Assembly (NCBI GenBank): GCA_030691665.1
Contig: JAUYDU010000520.1
Location: 1-7,254 of the forward strand
DNA: 7,254 nucleotides
Reading direction: 5' to 3'
DNA from: Chloroflexota bacterium
GTDB lineage: Bacteria > Chloroflexota > Dehalococcoidia > SM23-28-2
Both the position numbers and the translations under genes were made by a program. The notes beneath the pieces were generated by a model. It was not told where the DNA came from. It saw nothing but the letters and a program-made list of their open reading frames with translations, and did not search any database. Positions 1 to 5,805 of this stretch are shown piece after piece. The number at the start of each line of letters is the position of its first letter. Positions within the stretch are counted from its first letter, which is position 1.

Positions 1-533
1 TGGTGCGACGGGTGTTCGGAGTGGGCCTGGGGGGCGACCCCGAAGCGGAGCGGGCCGTCCTCTATCGCAACTACCCTGGCCTGGGGGTGACCCTGGGCGA
101 GGCGCTGCTGGTGCCCCATCGCTGCTACTACAACGAGCTGAAGGCTATCCTGGGGCGCGTAGGGGCACCTCGCGAGGCGCCCCGACTGAAGGGCATCGCC
201 CACAACACCGGCGGCGGCCTGCCGGGGAACGTGGCTCGCATCCTGCCGGAGGGCCCTTCGACAGGCTCAGGGCAGGGCCTGGCGGCGCGCTTGCAGCGGG
301 GGAGCTGGCGGGTGCAGCCGATCTTTCGTCTCATCCAGGAGCGGGGCAACGTGGCGGAGGAGGAGATGTACCGCACCTTCAACATGGGGCTGGGGATGGT
401 GGTGGCCTGCGACCCGGCGGAGGTGGAGGCGGTGCGAGCGCAGGTGCCGGAGGCGCTTGCGCCAGAGGCGCATCAGCCTCTGGCTGAGGTGGTGGGGGAG
501 GTGGTGGTGGGGGAGGGTGTGGTGTGGGGATAG
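1..533 (+). CDS. purM: Phosphoribosylformylglycinamidine cyclo-ligase (AIR synthase), C-terminal part
   Basis: PurM closes formylglycinamidine ribonucleotide to aminoimidazole ribonucleotide with ATP, step 5 of cytosolic de novo purine synthesis. The reading frame is open at the left edge (first complete codon at base 3, a GTG that is internal and not a start), so roughly the first half, including the ATP-binding domain, is missing. The visible 176 residues contain family hallmarks: the AHNTGGGLPGN loop at visible residues 66-76 (E. coli has AHLTGGG), RILPEG at 79-84, the GNV...EEEMYRTFNMGLGM segment at about 115-132, and a terminal EVVGEVVVGEG strand. Between RILPEG and LAARL there is an extra in-frame octapeptide, PSTGSGQG, encoded by a dispersed palindrome (see the repeat entry). 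PurM homologues I remember run from the proline-glutamate turn to the next helix without it. The end of the gene is unusually G-rich. Identification is secure; activity of this allele is not proven. Confidence 0.95.
   Translation, partial: VRRVFGVGLGGDPEAERAVLYRNYPGLGVTLGEALLVPHRCYYNELKAILGRVGAPREAPRLKGIAHNTGGGLPGNVARILPEGPSTGSGQGLAARLQRGSWRVQPIFRLIQERGNVAEEEMYRTFNMGLGMVVACDPAEVEAVRAQVPEALAPEAHQPLAEVVGEVVVGEGVVWG
253..278. repeat. Short dispersed palindromic repeat inserted in frame in purM
   Basis: The core CCTTCGACAGGCTCAGG, flanked by GCC and GGC, forms GCCCT...AGGGC arms (253-257 and 269-273) around an 11-base middle. From memory, this core and its reverse complement (giving peptides such as PEPVEG or STGSGQ) occur as a dispersed repeat in many environmental bacterial genomes. 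Here 24 bases (255-278) lie between two GGC codons, which looks like an insertion with a short flanking duplication that kept the purM frame. The core appears once in this window. The insertion reading is an inference; the palindrome is seen directly. Confidence 0.7.
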
Positions 534-595
534 GGAAAACTGGCGCCATGAGGTATATCTAGCACTACTCACGCCCCGCCATCTGGCGAGGCCGA

Positions 596-600
596 AGGAG
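596..600 (+). promoter_or_regulatory. Ribosome binding site of the AIPR gene
   Basis: AGGAG lies 7 bases before the ATG at 608 and decides that start. I see no convincing promoter in the 74-base gap after purM. A TATATC at 554-559 has no partner -35, so the gene may depend on readthrough from the purine operon. Confidence 0.75.
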
Positions 601-607
601 ACGGCAC

Positions 608-2278
608 ATGAAGAAGAGCGAGTGGCCACCCGTTTACGAGCGGCTAGAGCCGTTCATCGAGGACGCTGCGAGGACTCATTACGGCGGAGACAGAGAGAAG
701 GGGTTCAAGTTCTGGGCCGCGAGTCAGGTACTGATGGACACGGATCTGTCAGATGATCAACTAAAAGAACCGCTCCTTCTCGACGGTCGCGGCGACCTGG
801 GGCTGGACGGCTACTACGAAGACCCCGAGACCGAAACCCTGACGCTCATCCAGTCGAAATTTCATGACCAGCCGGTAGCCATAAGCAATGAGGATCTGAA
901 CCGATTCTTTAGCTGCCTGAGAAAAGTTCTTAACCCCGAGGTAGTAGTGGCCGCGAAGAATCCGCTCGCTCAGGACGCCCATCGAGCTGCACGAGACGCC
1001 ATCAAGAACGGCTGGACGCTGCGATTCATCTTTCTGACATCCGGTTATCTGTCGCCAGAGGGGCGTACGTTCACTGAGGTGAAGGCAACCGAGACAGAAG
1101 TCATCGATTCCATTGAGATACGGAAGGACCTCGATGTCTACGACCTGGAAAGACTTCAGGAGCTATATGAAAGTCACTTGACGCCAGCAAGGTTCAACAC
1201 TGACGTAGAGCTCGACATTTCCAGCGAGGATTTCAACGTATCGACCATTGCTGGCTTCAGAGTCTTGGTGGGCAGCATACCAGCCAGGGAGCTTGTAAGG
1301 GCCTTCCGCCAGCATCAGTACGCGCTCTTCCGATTGAATCCGCGTGGCCCATTGCAGAATAGGATCAACAGCAACATAATGGCGACCCTGAAAGATCCAA
1401 GCAAACGCAAGCTGTTTTTTCATCTCAATAACGGTGTGACCGCAGTATGCGAGACTTTCAGGTCTGACCGCAAGCCTGTTACAGTGAGGGATTTCCAGAT
1501 CGTTAATGGCTGCCAGACTACAGTCACCTTAGTGAAGGCAGCGGCAATAGTAGAGGCCAATGGGGACATAAGGGTGCTTCTGCGTCTGATCGAGGGCCTG
1601 GCGAACCTGCGTGACCAGATTGCCACGGCTACCAACACTCAAGCGAGACTGAGTGCACAGGATTTCAAATCGAATGACCCGCTTCAAAAAGATCTAAAGA
1701 ATCAGTTCGACGCGTTGCCAGCGCCTATACTCTACGAGGTCAAGCGTGGCGATTGGGAGATGGAACAGAGTAAGGAACGCTATTGGGACAACGAGTCCAA
1801 GGTACACCGTCGGATCAAGATGAAGGATCTGGCCCAAGCGACGCTTGCCTTCCTGGGAGAACCTGGCGATGCGAAGGACAGGAGCCGCAGCATCTTTGAA
1901 AACCAGTCTCGATACAAGAAAGTCTTTCCTGATAACGTCAGAGCCCAGCAGTTGCTCCTACCTTGGACGGTGTACCAAGAAGCAAACAGGGCGTGTTTGC
2001 AGTGGAGCGCATTTCTGGGGGCCGACTACGCTCGCTATTGCCTGACAGCGCTAGTTGGCTTCGAGCTGGCACCTGCCAAAGAACTACCCTCTTTGCAGGA
2101 AGCCCCAAGATTGGCTGCGCACAGCGAGCGTATTCGCGCTAGTTTGACTCGGGGCCAGCAAGCAATCGCAGGTCTGATCGCTGCCCTTGACCCGGATTAC
2201 CCGGGGCACAGAGAGTTCTTCCGGTCGGCCGATTTCTTCGAGAAGGTGCTCAAGGCGTACCGTGCGCAACCGTCTTAA
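608..2278 (+). CDS. AIPR-family protein (abortive infection phage resistance type) with nuclease-like N-terminus
   Basis: This 556-residue soluble protein has no signal peptide or membrane segment. The middle matches the AIPR family (Pfam AIPR) as I know it: NPRGPLQN at 244-251, FFHLNNGVTAVC at 270-281, DFQIVNGCQTT at 295-305, and ATNTQARLSAQDF at 341-353, which in this family follows the core. The N-terminal region carries a PD-(D/E)xK-like signature: GDLGLDGYY at 62-70 (D67 candidate acid), then strand LTLIQSKF at 78-85 (Q82 and K84 candidates). This resembles the GxDG...QxK form of restriction-type nuclease folds. AIPR proteins are associated with phage defence and abortive infection; the exact substrate is not known to me. 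Base composition is clearly lower in GC than purM and purH and codon use is more relaxed, suggesting horizontal acquisition. Gene A starts 23 bases after the stop, so the two are probably co-transcribed. Family call is strong; nuclease activity is inferred. Confidence 0.9.
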   Translation: MKKSEWPPVYERLEPFIEDAARTHYGGDREKGFKFWAASQVLMDTDLSDDQLKEPLLLDGRGDLGLDGYYEDPETETLTLIQSKFHDQPVAISNEDLNRFFSCLRKVLNPEVVVAAKNPLAQDAHRAARDAIKNGWTLRFIFLTSGYLSPEGRTFTEVKATETEVIDSIEIRKDLDVYDLERLQELYESHLTPARFNTDVELDISSEDFNVSTIAGFRVLVGSIPARELVRAFRQHQYALFRLNPRGPLQNRINSNIMATLKDPSKRKLFFHLNNGVTAVCETFRSDRKPVTVRDFQIVNGCQTTVTLVKAAAIVEANGDIRVLLRLIEGLANLRDQIATATNTQARLSAQDFKSNDPLQKDLKNQFDALPAPILYEVKRGDWEMEQSKERYWDNESKVHRRIKMKDLAQATLAFLGEPGDAKDRSRSIFENQSRYKKVFPDNVRAQQLLLPWTVYQEANRACLQWSAFLGADYARYCLTALVGFELAPAKELPSLQEAPRLAAHSERIRASLTRGQQAIAGLIAALDPDYPGHREFFRSADFFEKVLKAYRAQPS

Positions 2279-2301
2279 TAACTTCCCAGGAGGGGGGGCT
2301 A

Positions 2302-2643
2302 ATGCCCACATTCAGGGTCTACTACAAGGGTTACTACCACGAGCATTCGGAGTGGAACCACACGGACGTAGAGGCGAGGGACGAACTTTCGGCGCTCCGT
2401 AAGTTCTTCAGGGAGAGGCGTGCTGAACTTCGAGAAGCCGACTTGTTGCACGGGGCGCAGTTGCCTAGCTTGGCTAGTTTGGATCCCCGTTCTGAGTATC
2501 GATGGTGGGAGGGTGACTGGCTCGAGGTGTACCGGGGAATAGAGAAGGTCGACGTTGCCCCATGCCCCGTCTGCGAAGGCGAGGGGGAGCTTCCCCGCGC
2601 GGTCGCCAACGAATTTGGACAGCGCATACTATCCGCCCGCTGA
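2302..2643 (+). CDS. Gene A: 113-residue CxxCxGxG protein, paralogue of gene B
   Basis: Function unknown. The start ATG is set by a strong AGGAGG at 2288-2293, 8 bases upstream. It opens with a beta-like strand (MPTFRVYY), followed by a charged helix (VEARDELSALRKFFRERR, residues 23-40), a WWEGDWLEVYRGIEKVD segment (68-84), and CPVCEGEGE at 88-96. The last is a single CxxCxGxG unit like one repeat of the DnaJ zinc domain; two cysteines cannot complete a zinc site alone, so pairing with another copy or partner is possible. The tail ends RAVANEF plus a short extension. The same order of motifs is found in the gene at 3021, so the two are homologous but diverged in protein and DNA (not a recent duplication). 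It sits 23 bases after the AIPR gene, suggesting a shared transcript. Sampled GC (62% in 2341-2400) is intermediate. An antitoxin, adaptor or regulator role is possible but unsupported. Confidence 0.85.
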   Translation: MPTFRVYYKGYYHEHSEWNHTDVEARDELSALRKFFRERRAELREADLLHGAQLPSLASLDPRSEYRWWEGDWLEVYRGIEKVDVAPCPVCEGEGELPRAVANEFGQRILSAR

Positions 2644-2661
2644 TGATCTCGCTCATCTCAG

Positions 2662-2678
2662 GCAACCGAAAAGGTTGC
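2662..2678 (+). other. Small hairpin between genes A and C
   Basis: GCAACC (2662-2667) and GGTTGC (2673-2678) are perfect 6-base arms around a GAAAA loop. No T tract follows, so it is not a standard intrinsic terminator. It could slow readthrough or protect a processed 3' end. Confidence 0.4.
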
Positions 2679-2692
2679 ATAATGCAGTTGCT

Positions 2693-2700
2693 AGGAGGTG
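2693..2700 (+). promoter_or_regulatory. Ribosome binding site of gene C
   Basis: AGGAGGTG is a near-perfect anti-Shine-Dalgarno match, with AGGAGG ending 6 bases before the ATG at 2705. It favours that start over the in-frame ATG at 2714 and over any codon in the upstream open frame, which overlaps gene A. Confidence 0.8.
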
Positions 2701-2704
2701 CCGC

Positions 2705-2953
2705 ATGCCCCGCATGTATGAAGTCCTCTTGTACAACGGCTGGCAAGACGTTCCTGCATACTATCTTGTAGATAGCGTTGAAGGGAGAAGACCAAAAGAA
2801 GCGCTCGCAAAGCAACTATCCAAGGTGATTGCCAATGTAAGAAGGGAATTTGATTTAGGCCCCGACATAGGCGATCGCTACATTTCCGAATCCCTCTATG
2901 CCCTTCGAAGCAACGGCCTTGTCTCCGCCCGCGACGTTGCACCTTCCCCATGA
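2705..2953 (+). CDS. Gene C: 82-residue hypothetical protein
   Basis: I do not recognise this protein. It begins MPRMYEVLLYNGW, then a YYLVDSVEG strand (19-27), a probable long amphipathic helix (PKEALAKQLSKVIANVRREF, 30-49), and a RYISESLYALRSNGLVSA helix-turn (58-75). There are no cysteines, signal peptide or membrane segment. The first half resembles the start of gene A: both begin MP plus a strand and have V-E-(A/G)-R followed by an A-L-x-K helix ending near an arginine. I count about eight matches over 22 aligned positions without gaps, which is suggestive only. It lacks the CxxCxGxG tail. Its GC is the lowest sampled (45% in 2761-2820), in keeping with a foreign origin shared with the AIPR gene. 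It starts 61 bases after gene A and ends 67 bases before gene B. The strong ribosome binding site argues that it is real. Confidence 0.7.
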   Translation: MPRMYEVLLYNGWQDVPAYYLVDSVEGRRPKEALAKQLSKVIANVRREFDLGPDIGDRYISESLYALRSNGLVSARDVAPSP

Positions 2954-2954
2954 T

Positions 2955-3000
2955 CCCCCCCCTCTCCCTACCCCCTAACCCCGGGGCCAGCCGCGGCTGA
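2955..3000. other. C-rich spacer with perfect palindrome before gene B
   Basis: The gap after gene C holds a run of eight C (2955-2962), a pyrimidine-rich CTCTCCCTACCCCCTAACC stretch, CCCCGGGG at 2979-2986 and a perfect 12-base palindrome, CAGCCGCGGCTG, at 2988-2999. High GC resumes here, so it may mark the right edge of the lower-GC segment. I see no direct repeat shared with the left gap (534-607). C-rich tracts of this kind recur in environmental genomes; I do not assign a function. Confidence 0.4.
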
Positions 3001-3009
3001 TCATCGAGT

Positions 3010-3014
3010 AGGAG
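3010..3014 (+). promoter_or_regulatory. Ribosome binding site of gene B
   Basis: AGGAG lies 6 bases before a GTG at 3021. This supports a GTG start, which also aligns with the MP(T/N)FR opening of paralogous gene A. Confidence 0.75.
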
Positions 3015-3020
3015 CGCAGG

Positions 3021-3446
3021 GTGCCCAACTTCCGCATTTACTACGTCGAGAGGAGCGTGCCAGACTCCGCTGGCTTCTTCCGCAGCCTGGGTGTGTCCGG
3101 CGACGAGGCGCGCGTCCCCAAAGGCGATGAGACCGAGTGGGAGGAGGACATCGAGGCCGAGAACGGGCGCGAGGCGCTGCGGGCCTTCTTCCGGGAGCAC
3201 CTGGCCAGCCCTGGCGACCTGGGGTACATCGATGAAGAGGGTCGCACCCAGCGGCCCTTCCGCATCGACGACTACGATCCCGACCGCACCTACGTGTGGA
3301 CAGAGGGCGATAAGCTGATGGAGTATCAGGGCATCGAGCAGATCGACGCCGACCTGGTGGTCTGTCCTCTGTGCGGCGGCAGCGGCGAGGTGACCCGCGA
3401 AGTGGCAGAGGAGTTCGAGGAGGAAGGCGAGGGGTACGAGCAATGA
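3021..3446 (+). CDS. Gene B: 141-residue acidic CxxCxGxG protein coupled to purH
   Basis: Function unknown. It starts with GTG. Motif order mirrors gene A: MPNFRIYY at the start; EDIEAENGREALRAFFRE (42-59) matching A's helix; YDPDRTYVWTEGD (85-97); EYQGIEQID (101-109); CPLCGGSGE (115-123), a single DnaJ-like CxxCxGxG unit; then REVAEEFEEEGEG. Compared with A it has about 25 extra residues near the N-terminus and in the middle, and a strongly acidic tail. Composition is high in GC like purH, so it looks native, while gene A belongs to the lower-GC stretch. Its TGA (3444-3446) overlaps the purH ATG (3443-3445), implying translational coupling and steady co-expression with a purine enzyme. A structural or regulatory role near purine synthesis is possible but cannot be shown from sequence. 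It has no membrane segments, and two cysteines alone cannot form a full zinc site, so a dimer or partner would be needed. Confidence 0.85.
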   Translation: MPNFRIYYVERSVPDSAGFFRSLGVSGDEARVPKGDETEWEEDIEAENGREALRAFFREHLASPGDLGYIDEEGRTQRPFRIDDYDPDRTYVWTEGDKLMEYQGIEQIDADLVVCPLCGGSGEVTREVAEEFEEEGEGYEQ

Positions 3447-4984
3447 TCGCCATCATCAGCGTTTGGGATAAGACGGGGGTTGTGGAGTTCGCGCGCGGGC
3501 TGGCGGGGCTGGGATTCCAGGTGTACAGCACGGGCGGAACTCACAAGGCCCTGGCCGAGGGCGGCGTCGCCGTGAGTAGCGTCTCCAAGCTCACCGGCTT
3601 CCCGGAGATCCTGGACGGGCGGGTGAAGACGCTGCATCCGGCGGTGCACGGGGGCATCCTGGCCCGCCGCGACCGGCCGGCGCACCTGGAGGAGCTGGCC
3701 AAGAGCGGCATCGAGGCCATTGACCTGGTGGCGGTCAACCTCTACCCCTTCGTGGAGACGGTGCTCAAGGAGGACGTGACCCTGGACGATGCCCTGGAGA
3801 ACATCGACATCGGCGGGCCGACGATGATCCGGGCCGCCGCCAAGAACTATCCCCACGTGCTGGTGGTGGTCGAGCCGGCCGACTACTCGCAGGTTCTCGA
3901 CCTGCTGCGGGCGGGCGAGGTGCCCCTGGACGTGCGGCGGCGGCTGGCGCTGAAGGCGTTCCAGCACGTCGCCTCCTACGACACGGCCATCGCCCAGTAC
4001 CTGCGGGGCGAGGAGGACGCCTTTCCCGACCAGTTCACCATCCCCCTGGTGAAGCTGTTCGACCTGCGCTACGGCGAGAATCCCCACCAGCGGGCGGCGG
4101 TGTATCGGGAGGACAGCGTGCTGTGGGGAGGGAAGACCTGGGGCATCGTGGCGGCGGAGCAGCTTCACGGCAAGGCTCTGTCCTACAACAACTTCCTGGA
4201 CGCCGAGGCCGCCTGGCGAGCCGCCCTCGATTTCGCCGCGCCGACGGCGGTGGTGGTCAAGCACACCAACCCCTGCGGCCTGGCCTGCCACGAGGACCTG
4301 GCCGAGGCCTATCGCCGTGCCTTGTCGGGCGACCCCGTCTCGGCCTACGGCGGCATCGTGGCGGTGAACCGTGAGCTGACGGGCGAGGCGGCGCAGGAGA
4401 TGGCCAAGACCTTCTACGAGATCGTCGTCGCCCCCGCGTTCTCGGAGGAGGCGCTGGCCATCCTCCAGAAGAAGCGCGACCTGCGCATCCTGCGGCTCGA
4501 CCCGCGGGCGGCCATCGGCTGCGCCACCGCCCTGGAGTACCGGCGGGTGTCGGGAGGCTTCCTGGCTCAGGAGCCCGACGTCTATCTGGACGACGGCATC
4601 GAGCTGAAGGTGGTGACCAAGCGGGAGCCCACGGAGGAGGAAGTGGCCGACCTGCGCTTTGCCTGGAAGGTGGTGAAGCGCGTCAAGTCCAACGCCATCG
4701 TTATCGCCAGGGAGCGCACGCTGCTGGGCATGGGGGCCGGCCAGCCCAACCGGGTGACCAGCGTCCACCTGGCCCTGCGGCGGGCCGAGGAGCGGGCGCG
4801 GGGGGCCGTGCTGGCCTCGGACGCCTTCTTTCCCTTCCCCGACGGGGTGGAGCTGGCGGCTGAGGGGGGCGTGACCGCCGTCATCCAGCCGGGCGGCTCC
4901 ATCCGCGACGAAGAGGTGATCAAGGCCGCCGACGAGCGGGGGATGGCGATGGTATTCACGGGCGTGCGGCACTTCAAGCACTGA
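3443..4984 (+). CDS. purH: Bifunctional AICAR formyltransferase / IMP cyclohydrolase
   Basis: PurH formylates AICAR with 10-formyl-tetrahydrofolate and cyclises the product to IMP, the last two steps of cytosolic de novo purine synthesis. The 513 residues are of normal length. The N-terminal cyclohydrolase (MGS-like) domain shows SVWDKTG (6-12), STGGT (29-33), LTGFPEILDGRVKTLHP (50-66), HGGILARR (69-76), and IDIGGPTMIRAAAKN (121-135). The transformylase part shows RYGENPHQ (209-216), LSYNNFLD (246-253), catalytic-type KHTNPCG (273-279, K273/H274), SAYGGIVA (300-307), VKSNAIV (414-420), GAGQPNRV (431-438), SDAFFPFPDG (459-468) and IQPGGSIRD (481-489). All expected motifs are intact. I chose ATG 3443 because it gives the standard N-terminus and overlaps the stop of gene B; the open frame runs further upstream only as a shadow inside B. 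GC is high (77% in 4201-4260). No purN lies between purM and purH here. Confidence 0.98.
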   Translation: MIAIISVWDKTGVVEFARGLAGLGFQVYSTGGTHKALAEGGVAVSSVSKLTGFPEILDGRVKTLHPAVHGGILARRDRPAHLEELAKSGIEAIDLVAVNLYPFVETVLKEDVTLDDALENIDIGGPTMIRAAAKNYPHVLVVVEPADYSQVLDLLRAGEVPLDVRRRLALKAFQHVASYDTAIAQYLRGEEDAFPDQFTIPLVKLFDLRYGENPHQRAAVYREDSVLWGGKTWGIVAAEQLHGKALSYNNFLDAEAAWRAALDFAAPTAVVVKHTNPCGLACHEDLAEAYRRALSGDPVSAYGGIVAVNRELTGEAAQEMAKTFYEIVVAPAFSEEALAILQKKRDLRILRLDPRAAIGCATALEYRRVSGGFLAQEPDVYLDDGIELKVVTKREPTEEEVADLRFAWKVVKRVKSNAIVIARERTLLGMGAGQPNRVTSVHLALRRAEERARGAVLASDAFFPFPDGVELAAEGGVTAVIQPGGSIRDEEVIKAADERGMAMVFTGVRHFKH

Positions 4985-5193
4985 TCTGTCAACGGATAGG
5001 GAACGGATAAGCGGATGGCTGGGTCTGCTCCCGGTGATGGGCAGTGCTGGCTGGCCTTTGCAGGTAGACCTGAAGGTCTGCAGCTACGGAGCAGAGAGGA
5101 GATAGGCTCGTAGCTGCAGGGCTTCAGCCCTGCCTTGTGTCGAATTGTTTTGGTCATGACCATGAGCCCTGTAGCTACGAAGGGCGGGTTAGG
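4985..5193. repeat. Repeat-rich intergenic spacer (REP/MITE-like inverted repeats)
   Basis: This gene-free spacer begins with near-tandem CGGAT units (AACGGATA at 4991 and 5002, CGGAT at 5012). It then carries AGACCT-GA-AGGTCT (5066-5079) and a perfect 11-base inverted repeat, CTGCAGCTACG (5078-5088) with CGTAGCTGCAG (5109-5119). A hairpin follows, GCAGGGC-TTCA-GCCCTGC (5116-5133), and a third copy of the arm, CCCTGTAGCTACGA (5167-5180), which pairs with TCGTAGCTGCAGGG (5108-5121) at 13 of 14 positions. The arrangement suggests a small non-autonomous dispersed element or several nested ones. No promoter is convincing. An open frame from GTG 5137 into the next gene is not credible, as it would encode the repeat. 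Confidence 0.7.
5116..5133 (+). terminator. Possible terminator hairpin after purH
   Basis: GCAGGGC and GCCCTGC form a perfect 7-base GC-rich stem with a TTCA loop. The following bases (CTTGTGTCGAATTGTTTT) are T-rich but have no immediate T run, so efficient intrinsic termination is doubtful. It is also part of the repeat cluster and may serve only incidentally as a terminator. Confidence 0.35.
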
Positions 5194-5805
5194 ATGATCA
5201 CCGGACGCAAGGTGCGATTGCGGGCGCCGGAGAGAAGCGACGCGGCCAAGCTCTGGCAGTGGCTCAACGATGAGGAGGCGATGTACTACTGGGCCGCCCC
5301 CGGTAGCACCGTCTCGCTGGCCCAGGTGGAGCGAGTCCTGGAGGCAGACCTGGCCGCCCTACCGGAATTGTCTTCGGTTGACCCGGTCGGCCCCTGGGGC
5401 CGGCGGTACATTATCGAGACCCTCGATGGCCTGGCCATCGGTCAGATCGGCTACTCTCCCGACACCCTGCCCCGTCACGGCGTGGCCGACATCGGCATCA
5501 TCATCGGCGAGAAGGACTACTGGGACAAGGGTTACGGCACCGACGCTATGATGACCCTCCTGGACCATCTGTTCAACGAGCAGCGCCTGCACCGGGTTTC
5601 TCTCCGGGTAGAGGAGTACAACGAGCGGGCCATCGTCTGCTACGAGAAGTGTGGGTTCGTTCGCGAGGGGCTCCTGCGGGAGCAACGGTTCATCCACGGT
5701 AAGCGCACGAACGCCATCGTCATGGGCATCCTGCGAGACGAGTTCGACCAGCGCTACCAGGAATATGTAGCCGCCGCAGAGCCTGCCCTGGCTGACCTGC
5801 CCTAG
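5194..5805 (+). CDS. GNAT-family N-acetyltransferase (RimJ/RimL-like)
   Basis: A 203-residue acetyltransferase of the GNAT superfamily, transferring acetyl from acetyl-CoA to an amine, either on protein N-termini or small molecules; the substrate is not readable from sequence. The RimJ/RimL-type start is typical: GRKVRLRAPERSDA (4-17), WLNDEEAMYYW (23-33). The core has DIGIIIGEKDYWDKGYGTDAM (99-119) as motif A with the pyrophosphate-binding loop at about 111-116. Then follow HRVSLRVEEYNERAIVCYEK (133-152) and GFVREGLLRE (154-163), the usual motif B and beyond. I chose ATG 5194, which gives the standard N-terminus; the longer GTG frame from 5137 runs into the upstream repeat. The ribosome binding site is modest (AGGGCGGG about 8 to 12 bases upstream). 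The glycosyltransferase starts 10 bases downstream, so they form a pair, perhaps for surface sugar or lipid modification, but that is an inference. Confidence 0.93.
   Translation: MITGRKVRLRAPERSDAAKLWQWLNDEEAMYYWAAPGSTVSLAQVERVLEADLAALPELSSVDPVGPWGRRYIIETLDGLAIGQIGYSPDTLPRHGVADIGIIIGEKDYWDKGYGTDAMMTLLDHLFNEQRLHRVSLRVEEYNERAIVCYEKCGFVREGLLREQRFIHGKRTNAIVMGILRDEFDQRYQEYVAAAEPALADLP

Noticed and set aside
554..559. TATATC as a -10 for the AIPR gene
   Set aside because: No -35 at a usable distance and no extended -10; too weak to call a promoter.
2555..2704. N-terminal extension of gene C overlapping gene A
   Set aside because: The near-perfect AGGAGGTG directly before ATG 2705 sets the start; the extension is gene A read in another frame.
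2691..3443. 250-codon minus-strand open frame opposite genes C and B
   Set aside because: It spans two genes with good ribosome binding sites and the paralogy of A with B, and its product is leucine/alanine-rich without motifs.
3326..4981. 551-codon open frame on the minus strand opposite purH
   Set aside because: It mirrors purH codon positions in high-GC DNA, has a histidine-, glycine- and arginine-rich, low-complexity product with no recognisable domain, and PurH on the other strand is unambiguous.
5137..5193. Upstream GTG extension of the acetyltransferase
   Set aside because: It would encode part of the repeat cluster and adds residues before a standard family N-terminus at ATG 5194.
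4985..5193. CRISPR array or tRNA in the spacer
   Set aside because: The repeats are inverted and unevenly spaced, with no regular spacers, and no cloverleaf or CCA-type end is visible.
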